Shown here piece after piece: positions 56,782-64,000 of a stretch of 64,000 nt of DNA (positions within the stretch are counted from its first letter, which is position 1; the number at the start of each line of letters is the position of its first letter). Origin of the DNA: Pseudomonas turukhanskensis (lineage in GTDB: Bacteria > Pseudomonadota > Gammaproteobacteria > Pseudomonadales > Pseudomonadaceae); the NCBI RefSeq assembly GCF_027922365.1, contig NZ_BSFN01000016.1, positions 53,124 to 117,123 of the forward strand, read 5' to 3'. The position numbers were made by a program, and so were the translations under genes. The notes under the pieces are model-generated. The model did not search any database and had not been told where the DNA came from. It was given only the letters and a program-made list of their open reading frames with translations.

Positions 56782-56991
56782 CGAAACCCTCGACCGAGTG
56801 ACGGCCCCAATCGAAACGGCAACGCATCTCCCTGTAGGAGAGGCTTTAGCCTCGAGCTCTTGATCTCGCGATACCTCCCCGAATCGTGGCCGCTTTTGTA
56901 GAAGCGAGCTCGCTCGCGAACCCTGGAAACGGCATTCACCACCGAGCGGTGCAGGGTTCGCCAGCAAGCTGGCTCCTACGGTTAACGCTTC
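56782..56991. repeat. Tandem duplication, unit 1 (210 bp)
   Basis: The unit starts CGAAACCCTCGACCGA and ends GGTTAACGCTTC. It contains REP-type arms (GTAGAAGCGAGCTCGCTCGC and AGCAAGCTGGCTCCTACGG). Confidence 0.8.
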
Positions 56992-57198
56992 CGAAACCCT
57001 CGACCGAATAACGGCCACAATCGAAACGGCAGCGCATCTCCCTGTAGAAAAGGCTTCAGCCTCGAGCTCTTGATCTCGCGATGCCTCCCCGAATCGCAGC
57101 CTCTTTTGTAGGAGCGAGCTTGCTCGCCAACCCTGGAACGGCATTCACAACCGAGCGGTGCAGGGTTCGCCAGCAAGCTGGCTCTTACGGTTAACGCT
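56992..57198. repeat. Tandem duplication, unit 2 (207 bp)
   Basis: A head-to-tail copy of the preceding 210 bp with scattered substitutions, starting CGAAACCCTCGACCGA and ending GGTTAACGCT, up to the end of the rhomboid gene. Confidence 0.8.
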
Positions 57199-57202
57199 CG
57201 TG

Positions 57203-58651
57203 CTAACGCGCTATATGCTGCTGATAAACCCCCAACTGCTGCGTCTGCTCTGCATCCGGGTACACGGCGCGCAGGAATTCGTGGAGTTCACTCACGCTCC
57301 TGCGGTCGTCTTGCTGCCCGAGCAGTTTGGCCAACTGCAGTGTCAGCGCCGGCAACTGCGGTGGGCGGTTGCGGGTCTGGATGAGTTTGCGCCAGGCAGA
57401 CAAGCCACGCGTACCGTCGCGGGCTTGCAGCAGCCTTTGCAACAGGTGCAGTTGCACGGCGGGGTGTTGCAGCAGGGAAAACTGGGCGCTGTCGTCGGTC
57501 AGGCGTTGCAGTTGCGGCAGGTTGGCAGTGGCCGGGGGCAGGGCGAAGAACTGTTTGAGCACGGCGCTTAGCAGCACTTTGTCTTCGCGGCTTTTGGCCA
57601 CTGGGTACAGGCGTTCAAGTAACAACAGGCGACCGGGATAGCGGTTGAGCAGGTCAACGCCTCGGGTAGCGGCTTGTTCCAGGTTGAAGTTGCTGATCAG
57701 GTTGTCCAGCGAGGCCACTTCGCGTTTGAACGGGGCGTCCGGGTCTTCCTTGTTGAGGTAGGCTTCGTCGACGTTCAGCTTGCCGATCTGGCGCGGCAGC
57801 CACACGGCAAGAAAGCCGGCGCCCATGCCACCCAGGTGCGCGTAGTAGTTGACGTGATCGTCGGCCAGCAGCAGGCCGTACAGTTCTTTGCCCACCCAGA
57901 TTGGCAGAATCCACAAGGCCGGCGCGCGGAAGTAGCCAAACATTGGCCCCAGCCAGTAGAAGAAATTGATACGCCGCAGGCCGTATATGCCCAGGTACAT
58001 GCCCATCAACCCGGCAATCGCCCCGGAGGCCCCGATGCCTGTCACCCATACCGGGTCCATCACCCACCACAGCAGGTGCGAGGCCAGGCCGCTAAGCAGA
58101 TACAGCCCGATATACAGCACCCCGCCCAGCGCTCGTTCCAGGGCGAAGCCGAAGATAAACAGGAACAGCATGTTGCCAGCCAGGTGGCCGAAGTCGGCGT
58201 GCAGGAACATGGCGCCGAACAGGCCCTGTACGGTGAACTTGGCCGGGATAAAACCGAAGCGGTAATGGCTCATCTGATTGCGCGCGGCTTCAGCCTTGGC
58301 GCGAGCCGCTTGCCAGACAGGGTCGTCCTGGTAGGCGGGGGTGTAATGCAGGGTATTTTCGAATTGCAGATCGCCGAGGATCGCGGCCGCCAAGTGTATA
58401 CGGGGTATGGCCGTCAGCGATTTGCGCTCCTGCTCATCCAGCTCGTTGCGGCTGCTGAACGATTCGATAAACAGTGCTTTCTCGCGGTTGAGCAAGCCGC
58501 CGTCAAGGTAGGCCTTGACCGCCACCTCCTCGCGCGCGCTGTCGCCGCTCTGGTAACCGAAGTAGATCAGCGTGTTGAGCAGAATCAGCAGCAACGTCAG
58601 GATCGGCGGTTTTTTCCAATCCAGCGGGTGTTCGGCGGGGATGATGAGCAC
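57203..58651 (-). CDS. Rhomboid-family intramembrane serine protease with C-terminal extension
   Basis: The 482-residue protein has TM1 (PILTLLLILLNTLIYFGY), an unusually long periplasmic loop of ~105 residues, then the rhomboid core: H151 and H156 with N160 (LHADFGHLAGN), catalytic S209 in GIGASGAIAG and partner H272 in YAHLGGMGAG. After the membrane domain, residues ~300-482 form a Leu-rich helical, TPR-like cytoplasmic extension. It cleaves membrane proteins within the bilayer; the substrate is unknown. It differs from GlpG, which has a small N-terminal domain instead. Confidence 0.88.
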   Translation of the reverse strand: MLIIPAEHPLDWKKPPILTLLLILLNTLIYFGYQSGDSAREEVAVKAYLDGGLLNREKALFIESFSSRNELDEQERKSLTAIPRIHLAAAILGDLQFENTLHYTPAYQDDPVWQAARAKAEAARNQMSHYRFGFIPAKFTVQGLFGAMFLHADFGHLAGNMLFLFIFGFALERALGGVLYIGLYLLSGLASHLLWWVMDPVWVTGIGASGAIAGLMGMYLGIYGLRRINFFYWLGPMFGYFRAPALWILPIWVGKELYGLLLADDHVNYYAHLGGMGAGFLAVWLPRQIGKLNVDEAYLNKEDPDAPFKREVASLDNLISNFNLEQAATRGVDLLNRYPGRLLLLERLYPVAKSREDKVLLSAVLKQFFALPPATANLPQLQRLTDDSAQFSLLQHPAVQLHLLQRLLQARDGTRGLSAWRKLIQTRNRPPQLPALTLQLAKLLGQQDDRRSVSELHEFLRAVYPDAEQTQQLGVYQQHIAR

Positions 58652-58690
58652 GCAGGGTCTTCCTTGATTCTACGGTCGGTCGATTGCTAA

Positions 58691-58769
58691 GTAGGGCGAA
58701 TACCGCCCCAGGCGGTATCCGCCGCTAAGTCGCAACGGCGGATATCCACAAAGCGGATATCCGCCCTAC
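58691..58769. repeat. Inverted-repeat element, copy C (GTAGGGCGAATA family)
   Basis: The 79-bp element begins GTAGGGCGAATACCG and ends GGATATCCGCCCTAC, with nested GCGGTATCCGCC hairpins. It lies between the rhomboid gene and the first DUF2845 gene, ending 5 bp from the latter's stop codon. Confidence 0.78.
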
Positions 58770-58774
58770 GTGGA

Positions 58775-59071
58775 TCAAGCGCGTTTGCTGTCGATGCGTA
58801 CCAGTCGCCCGCCTTCAAATCGGAGGAAATACATCATCCCGCCCTCACGTGGGCCATACACCCATTCCTGCACTTCCACTTCGGTGCTGCTGGAGCCGTG
58901 GCGGGTTTTCTCGTAGCCCACCACGCTGCTGCTGGCCGGAGCGCCGCACTTGGTTTGCACTTCAACGGTACGGTCACCCTCGCTGGCGATGCCGTTGTCG
59001 CAACGCAGGGAGGCGTGGCTGGCAGCAGCGAACGCCATGAGTGGCAGGCAGAGTAAAAACGACTTTTTCAT
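58775..59071 (-). CDS. DUF2845-type secreted protein, paralogue 1
   Basis: The 98-residue protein has a signal peptide (MKKSFLLCLPLMAFAAASHA) and a DUF2845 pattern: LRCDNGIASEGDRTVEVQTK, CGAP, VQEWVYGPR and YFLRFEGGRLVRIDSKR. Two conserved Cys suggest a disulfide in the periplasm. It lies 38 bp from a second, homologous gene on the same strand. Function is unknown. Confidence 0.85.
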   Translation of the reverse strand: MKKSFLLCLPLMAFAAASHASLRCDNGIASEGDRTVEVQTKCGAPASSSVVGYEKTRHGSSSTEVEVQEWVYGPREGGMMYFLRFEGGRLVRIDSKRA

Positions 59072-59109
59072 GGCTGGGCATCCTGTCCAGTTTGTTTATA
59101 GAGGAGCGG

Positions 59110-59421
59110 TTAGCCGCCCCGTTTGGAATCGATATCAACCAGGCGATTGCCTTCGAAACGCAGGTAGTAATACATGCCGTTGCGCGGACCGTAGGCCCAC
59201 TCTTCTACCGGCACTTCGCTGCGTTCGCCGTAGTAGCCGTACACCACTTTGTTGGCCACCACGCTGCGGCTTATCGGTGTACCGCATTTGTTTTCCACCT
59301 CGAGGGTACGGTCGTCCATGCTGACCAGATTGCTGCCACAGCGCAGCGTCGCGGAGGCGAACACGTTGCCGCAAAGGGTCAGGCCAAGCAGGGTGAGGGC
59401 GTAAAACAAGGAAGCTTTCAC
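59110..59421 (-). CDS. DUF2845-type secreted protein, paralogue 2
   Basis: The 103-residue protein has a signal peptide (cleavage near VFASA) and shares TLRCGSNLVSMDDRTLEVEN, KCGTP, VEEWAYGPR and YYLRFEGNRLVDIDSKR with paralogue 1. The tandem pair clearly arose by duplication. Function is unknown. Confidence 0.85.
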   Translation of the reverse strand: MKASLFYALTLLGLTLCGNVFASATLRCGSNLVSMDDRTLEVENKCGTPISRSVVANKVVYGYYGERSEVPVEEWAYGPRNGMYYYLRFEGNRLVDIDSKRGG

Positions 59422-59529
59422 GGAGGCTGTCCGAGGGCGATGTAGGCGATAGGCTACACCCGTGTATCGTCCCTGTCACACAGCAGAACAGTGCCGGAGC
59501 CCCTGTGTAGAGGCACCCGGCCGTGCACT

Positions 59530-62517
59530 TTATTCGCTGTCGAGGTTTAGCGGCGAGGCCACCCGGCCGTTGCTTTCGGCTTTGCCGAGGCTGACGTCCA
59601 CCATGTAGATGCGCTCATCGGCCAGGCCGCCCTTGCTCACCAGATAATGCTTGATGGTGGCTGCGCGGGCCTGGGCCAGTTTGCGTAACAGCACTTCGTT
59701 ATTGCTCCAGTTGGCGAGGATATCGGCACGCAGTTTGGCGCTGCGTTCGTCGTCGCTGAGCTCTTTCCATTCTTCCGGCGGCTGCTTTTTCAGACGGGTG
59801 CGGTAAATGCCTTCGAGCATCGGCGCCTGCTCGTCTTCCGGCACCTCCAATAGGCCGGCCTTGGCCGGCACCTTGTCGCCACGGCGTTGCAGCATTTTGT
59901 AGTAGATGTACTGGTATTCGCGGTGCAGACGCTGTTCGGCCAGCAGCGGCCCATCGGCCTTCGCGGCGCTCAGGCCTTCCACTTCCAGACGCAGGTTCGG
60001 CCGTTGTTTCAAGGCTTCGGCCAGGGTATTGAGGCCACCTTCGGCAGGGCCGTCCAGGTTGCTTGCGCCCGGCGCGAACTGCACGGTGCTGATATCCACA
60101 TCCGAGCCGCCGGACACCAGCCCGGCGATAAATTTGAACGGCGCCGACACCGCGCGCAGCACCAGGTTGCGCAGGGTTTGCCACACGATTGGCATCACGC
60201 TGAATTGCGGATTATTAAGGTCGCCGGACACCGGCAGCTCCAGTTGGATCTTGCCGTCGGTGTCTTTGAGCAGCGCCACCGCCAGGCGAATCGGCAGGTC
60301 GACGGCGTCGGGGCTGTCCACCTGTTCACCCAGTTGCAGCTTCTCCACCACCAGCTTGTTCTCGGCGTTCAACTGGCCTTTCTCGATGCGGTAATGCAGG
60401 TCGAGATTGATCCGCCCCTTGCGAATACGGTAACCGGCGAACTTGCCGGAGTAGGGCGTCAGGGTGGTGAGTTCCACGTGTTTGAAGCTGGTGGTCAGGT
60501 CCAGCGCATCCAGCGGCTCGAACGGGTTGAGGCTGCCGACAATGCTCACCGGCGCGTAACGGTCCACCTTGCCCTTCACATCCACCTTGGCGGCTTGCGG
60601 CTTGCGGTTGTCGAGGGTGCCGATCTGGCCGTTGAGTTGTTGAATGGCGGTGCCGAAGTTGGGCTTGAGGCTGAAGTCGGCGAAGTTGGCCGAGCCGTCA
60701 TCAATGCTGATGCCGCCGATATGAATGCCTAACGGTTTCCCGGCCGGGTCCTGCTTTTTCGACGCGGGCGCCTTCCCGTCGGCCGGTTGCGCAATCACCA
60801 GGTCGCTGACGTTGGTACTGCGGTCTTCGTTGATCATGAAGCGTGCATAAGGCTGGGCCAGGCTGACTTTCTCGATCGCCAGACTGTCGCCGTGCTGGTA
60901 ATCAAGGCCGTCCAGGGTCAGTTGCTTCCACTTCACGAAGTCGCGGCTTTTCAGGGTGTCCAGCGTGTGCAACTGATTCACCTGCGCCCGCCCGGTCACG
61001 CTGAACGCCAAGGGTTCGGTGCTCTTCAGGTTCACGGCCAGGTCACTGCCCAGCAGGCCGCTACGCAGTTCAAGGCGCACAAAAGGCTCCAGATAGGACT
61101 GCGCTACCCGCAGGTCTATGTCCTGGGTGGTGACCTTCAATTGCGCGTTAACCGGGTTCAGGTTCACCTGCCCGGCGGCGGTGAGCTTGCCCTGCTTGCC
61201 CAGGCCCGTATCGAGCTTGAGGGTGAAGGGCGAGCCATTGAGGCTGTCGAATTTTTCCAGGTCCAGGTTCAGCGGGCCTACATCCAGCGCCACCGGGTCT
61301 TTGGGGACGCGGTCGGCCAGGTGAATGCGGTAGCCGCGCAGTTGCGTGTCTTGCAGCAGCACCTGCCAGGGTTTGGCGGGCTCGGTGGGTGCCGGTACTT
61401 GCTGGGCGGCGACTACATTGGGATCGGTCTGTGGGGTGGGGGCGGGAGCCTCGGTGCCTTCCGGCTGCTCGGCAACCGAGTTGGGTGCCGGCTCGACTTT
61501 CTTGTTGATCGGTTTGCTGGCAAACAGCTTCTGCCAATCGAGTTGCCCGTCTTTTTCACGAGCGGCCCAGGTTTCCAGGTTCTGGCTGCGGATTTTGCCA
61601 ATGGTCACCAATTGCTTGGCCAGGTCCAGCGAGGTTTCGCTGACTTCCAGGCGTTCCAGGTTTACCAGAGGACGGTTGTCGACGGCCTTGATGGCAAACG
61701 GCGCCACGGTGATGGCGGCGTTGGTCAACAGCAACTGGGTGCCCTTGCTCAAATCCAGGCTGTAGTCGGTGCTCAGGCTCAGCGTTCCTTTTTCCAATAC
61801 CAACGGCACCGCGTCGCGTACGTACGGCCAGAATGCCTTCATGTTGCCGTCGGTGATTTTCAGCTGGCCGCTGGAGGTGATGGGCGCAAGGCTGACCTTA
61901 CCGGTCCAGTCGACCTGCCCGCCGTACGGCCCTTTGGCTACCAGCGTCATATCGGCGTTGTCTTCGGGCAGGGTGCTGAGATTTTTCAGCTCCAGGTTCA
62001 ACGAGTCATACACAAACTGCACCGGCTCGCTGGGGCGCAGGTCGGCAAACTGCAGGGCGCCTTCAATCAGCTGCAGGCGGTCCAGTCGCAGCGGGAAGGG
62101 CTTGGCATCAGGGTCTTTGACTTCGGGTTGGGGGCTGGCCGGCAGCTTGAACAACTGGGTCAGATTCAGCGTGCCGTCTTTACTGAATTGCACCGCGGTC
62201 TGGGATTTTTCCAACTCAACATCAGCCAGGTGTAAAGCACCGGTCCACAGGCTATCGAGTTGCAGGTTGGCGTACAGGCGCTGAAAACCGATCTGGTCGG
62301 CCGCCGGTTCGCCGATATGCAAGCCCCAGGCGCTGACTTCGAGGCTGAACGGGTTGAGCTCCAGCCGCTCAAGTTTGGCAGGCACGGTGGCCATTGCCGC
62401 CAATTGCTGGTTGGCGATACGCAGGGCAATGCCCGGCAGAATGAGAAAGCCCAGCAGGCTGTACAAACCAAGGGCAATCAGCAGGGCGCCGACGGCGCGT
62501 TTCAATCCTTTGGGCAT
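59530..62517 (-). CDS. DUF748 AsmA-like envelope protein
   Basis: The 995-residue protein has a single N-terminal TM (GALLIALGLYSLLGFLILPG) followed by a very long periplasmic region of repeated beta-strand segments like those of the AsmA/YdbH/DUF748 group, which are thought to bridge the envelope for phospholipid transport or to check outer-membrane assembly. A Pro/Glu/Ala/Thr-rich linker lies near residues 345-375. The C-terminus has an OmpA-like flavour (AATIKHYLVSKGGLADERIY). It is monocistronic by layout; function is inferred from the family only. Confidence 0.82.
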   Translation of the reverse strand: MPKGLKRAVGALLIALGLYSLLGFLILPGIALRIANQQLAAMATVPAKLERLELNPFSLEVSAWGLHIGEPAADQIGFQRLYANLQLDSLWTGALHLADVELEKSQTAVQFSKDGTLNLTQLFKLPASPQPEVKDPDAKPFPLRLDRLQLIEGALQFADLRPSEPVQFVYDSLNLELKNLSTLPEDNADMTLVAKGPYGGQVDWTGKVSLAPITSSGQLKITDGNMKAFWPYVRDAVPLVLEKGTLSLSTDYSLDLSKGTQLLLTNAAITVAPFAIKAVDNRPLVNLERLEVSETSLDLAKQLVTIGKIRSQNLETWAAREKDGQLDWQKLFASKPINKKVEPAPNSVAEQPEGTEAPAPTPQTDPNVVAAQQVPAPTEPAKPWQVLLQDTQLRGYRIHLADRVPKDPVALDVGPLNLDLEKFDSLNGSPFTLKLDTGLGKQGKLTAAGQVNLNPVNAQLKVTTQDIDLRVAQSYLEPFVRLELRSGLLGSDLAVNLKSTEPLAFSVTGRAQVNQLHTLDTLKSRDFVKWKQLTLDGLDYQHGDSLAIEKVSLAQPYARFMINEDRSTNVSDLVIAQPADGKAPASKKQDPAGKPLGIHIGGISIDDGSANFADFSLKPNFGTAIQQLNGQIGTLDNRKPQAAKVDVKGKVDRYAPVSIVGSLNPFEPLDALDLTTSFKHVELTTLTPYSGKFAGYRIRKGRINLDLHYRIEKGQLNAENKLVVEKLQLGEQVDSPDAVDLPIRLAVALLKDTDGKIQLELPVSGDLNNPQFSVMPIVWQTLRNLVLRAVSAPFKFIAGLVSGGSDVDISTVQFAPGASNLDGPAEGGLNTLAEALKQRPNLRLEVEGLSAAKADGPLLAEQRLHREYQYIYYKMLQRRGDKVPAKAGLLEVPEDEQAPMLEGIYRTRLKKQPPEEWKELSDDERSAKLRADILANWSNNEVLLRKLAQARAATIKHYLVSKGGLADERIYMVDVSLGKAESNGRVASPLNLDSE

Positions 62518-62641
62518 GGCGACGCTTCAACTTTCCTGGCAAGAAGTGGCTTGGAGTATGGCACGCGTCTGAGGTTCGGCGCGTGCGCCACGTTTCCTTT
62601 GTAGGGCGTGCATGCAAAGCCACGCACAACACCAGCAAATG

Positions 62642-63658
62642 CTAGAACTGCAGAATCAGTGTCTTGAGCGGCGGGCGGCCATCGCTGGACGGGAAGTCCG
62701 CCGCCGGCGGCAGCACCTGCCACTCCCGCACCGGCCGGCCGAGCTTGTCGGCGCAGCGCAGTACTTGCTCACGCCAGTCCTCCATGGCGACCTTGGCCAG
62801 GTTGTTACAGCAAATCAGCACACCTTCCTCGGCCGTGGTGAGAATCGCCGGTTTCAGCAGGCTCTGGTAATCGCGCAGCAGGTCGACGGTGCCAAAAGCG
62901 CTCTTGGCCCAGGCCGGCGGGTCAAGCAGCACCAGGTCGTACTGGCCTTGCTCCAGGCGCGGGTAGCTGGGCAGTTTTTGCCCACGGCGCTGGGTAATAG
63001 GCAGGCCGGCCAGTTGGCGAATGGCGGGAAAGTAATCGGACTGGATGAACTGCATGGGCGCCAACGTCGGGTTAAGCGCGCTATTTTCCTTGCCGACTGC
63101 CAGATTGCCCTCGGCAAAATCCAGATTGCACACCTCGCGAGCACCGCCCGCGGCCGCACTCAGGCCAACGCCGCACGTATAAGCAAACAGGTTGAGTACA
63201 CGCTTGCCGGCGCTATTGGCTTTCACCCAGCCGCGCGCGTTGCGCAGGTCCAGAAACAGCAGCGGATCCTGCCCGGCATGTCGGCCGCGCACGCGGTAAT
63301 TCAGGCCCCATTCGTGACCGATCATATCGACCAGCGCCTGGGGCTCGGCCTTATAAACCGCGTCGCTGCGATCAATACGCGAGTTGGTGCCAGAGCGGTC
63401 GTTGTAGACCAGCAGCAAATCGAGGTTCAGTTCGGCATTGATCAGCGCATGTGCAGCCAACAGCGCATCGCGTTCCAGCGCTGTGTGGAAGCTTTGCACC
63501 AGCAATTGCGGGCCGTAGCGGTCGATGGTGAGGCCCGAGGCACCTTCCTGGCTGCCGTGGAACAGGCGATAGCAGTCTGTGCCTTGGCTGTGCAGCTCAG
63601 CCAGAAGCGGCTGACGAGCGAGGAGGGCGGCGCGCAGCGCCTGATCGAGAGAAGACAT
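62642..63658 (-). CDS. SAM-dependent methyltransferase (RlmI/COG1092-like)
   Basis: The 338-residue protein has an N-terminal region with RLFHGSQEGASGLTIDRYG and a Rossmann methyltransferase core: motif I VLNLFAYTCGVGLSAAAGGA at about 154-173 and motif IV LVLLDPPAWAKS near 245. This is the pattern of RlmI-type 23S rRNA m5C methyltransferases. The typical N-terminal PUA domain of RlmI is short or absent here, so the exact rRNA target is uncertain. Confidence 0.82.
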   Translation of the reverse strand: MSSLDQALRAALLARQPLLAELHSQGTDCYRLFHGSQEGASGLTIDRYGPQLLVQSFHTALERDALLAAHALINAELNLDLLLVYNDRSGTNSRIDRSDAVYKAEPQALVDMIGHEWGLNYRVRGRHAGQDPLLFLDLRNARGWVKANSAGKRVLNLFAYTCGVGLSAAAGGAREVCNLDFAEGNLAVGKENSALNPTLAPMQFIQSDYFPAIRQLAGLPITQRRGQKLPSYPRLEQGQYDLVLLDPPAWAKSAFGTVDLLRDYQSLLKPAILTTAEEGVLICCNNLAKVAMEDWREQVLRCADKLGRPVREWQVLPPAADFPSSDGRPPLKTLILQF

Positions 63659-63748
63659 GCGCGACGGCTCGGGAGGATGAAAGGGGCGCGCAGTTTACCA
63701 CCGAGAGTTTGACGTTGGGCTCTCGTAGGGTGTGCTTTGTGTTCAGCC

Positions 63749-63788
63749 GGGGGACATGGTAAACACCTGTCGGGAGACATGGGTAACA
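63749..63788. repeat. IS end with two direct GACATGG motifs
   Basis: GGGGGACATGGTAAACA (63749-63765) and GGGAGACATGGGTAACA (63772-63788) repeat 23 bp apart just outside the transposase stop codon, the usual look of an IS481-type terminus. The element's outer edge is probably near 63745. Confidence 0.65.
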
Positions 63789-63797
63789 GGTTGATGA

Positions 63798-64000
63798 TCA
63801 TGTTGCCCGCTGTCTCAGGTCTATCTGACGCAGTGCTTTGTTGATGAAAACCACATCGTAGACGCCATCTTCGGCAGTGGCGCGGATGGCGACTTTTTCC
63901 CCCTGTAAACCGCCGCTCACGAACACGTTCAGTCCTTTGAAATACACCTGCCCTGTCTGGCGTACTTTCACCACGTGATCGCCCGGTTCGTATTCGATTG
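63798..64000 (-). CDS. IS481-type transposase, C-terminal fragment (runs off window)
   Basis: The minus-strand frame is open from the right edge to a TGA at 63798 and encodes 67 residues in view: GDHVVKVRQTGQVYFKGLN and YDVVFINKALRQIDLRQRAT. That is the C-terminal beta domain of DDE transposases of the IS481 kind. No frameshift is seen. The catalytic domain, if intact, is outside the window, and an IS-end motif lies directly downstream. Confidence 0.8.
   Translation of the reverse strand, partial: IEYEPGDHVVKVRQTGQVYFKGLNVFVSGGLQGEKVAIRATAEDGVYDVVFINKALRQIDLRQRAT

Larger units (their letters stand above)
56611..57202. other. Gene-free stretch with REP-like and duplicated sequence
   Basis: No gene is supported here. 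The first 170 bp are unrecognised, with the palindrome CACGTACTCGAGTACG. The rest is the tandem duplication listed separately, rich in REP-like GTAGGAGCGAGC/GCTGGCTCCTAC units. Confidence 0.65.

Noticed and set aside
63442..63801. 119-codon minus frame overlapping the methyltransferase start and IS end
   Set aside because: It crosses from IS-end DNA into the methyltransferase in another frame and has no family features.

Overview
The window is 64 kb of a GC-rich gammaproteobacterial chromosome, almost certainly Pseudomonas and probably close to the P. fluorescens group. Gene order (ratA-rnfH / bamE / fur / recN / grpE-dnaK-dnaJ-dapB-carA-carB-greA, then rlmE-ftsH-folP-glmM-tpiA-secG-tRNA-rimP-nusA-infB-rbfA-truB-rpsO-pnp) is the conserved Pseudomonas arrangement. 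The tmRNA tag (ANDDNYGAQLAA), the vanAB and lldPD operons and REP-type repeats agree. No rRNA, CRISPR array or replication origin was seen.

Left part (1-16 kb), accessory and metabolic. The 3' two-thirds or more of a giant VCBS-repeat adhesin runs in from the left edge. It is followed by a convergent vanA-vanB-vanR vanillate demethylation operon with two VanR-type operators upstream of vanA. Between two perfect 48-bp direct repeats lies a small cargo: a GTG-started nuclease plus Schlafen-group-3-like helicase protein and a MazG-like nucleotide pyrophosphohydrolase. The right-hand repeat is the 3' flank and terminator of ssrA (tmRNA). This looks like a degenerate tmRNA-site island and is the best candidate here for an undescribed (possibly antiphage) module. 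A hybrid histidine kinase is divergent from ssrA.

Middle (16-26 kb). The lactate utilisation cluster dld(lldE)-lldD-lldP is divergent from lldR, with a perfect 19-bp LldR-type palindrome between them. smpB, the protein partner of tmRNA, follows, then ratA-rnfH, bamE and fur.

Core housekeeping block (26-54 kb). It carries recN, the heat-shock operon with a textbook sigma-32 promoter, dapB, carAB with a candidate 19-codon leader peptide and attenuator, greA, yhbY/rlmE, ftsH, folate and amino-sugar genes, tpiA, secG, tRNA-Leu(GAG), a decayed tRNA-fMet relic under a strong sigma-70 promoter, and the nusA-infB-rpsO-pnp translation/RNA-decay operon.

Right part (54-64 kb). It carries a Zn-finger/TM/TPR protein, a BON-domain periplasmic protein under a good sigma-54 promoter with paired upstream boxes, a CsbD-like protein, a 210-bp tandem duplication, a rhomboid protease with a large C-terminal extension, two tandem DUF2845 proteins, a DUF748 AsmA-like protein, an rRNA-type methyltransferase, and the C-terminal end of an IS481-type transposase at the right edge. 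A three-copy family of inverted-repeat elements (GTAGGGCGAATA ends) is scattered through the window; two copies supply the stop codons of dld and lldD.

All calls are read from the sequence and from knowledge of the families; no database search was run.
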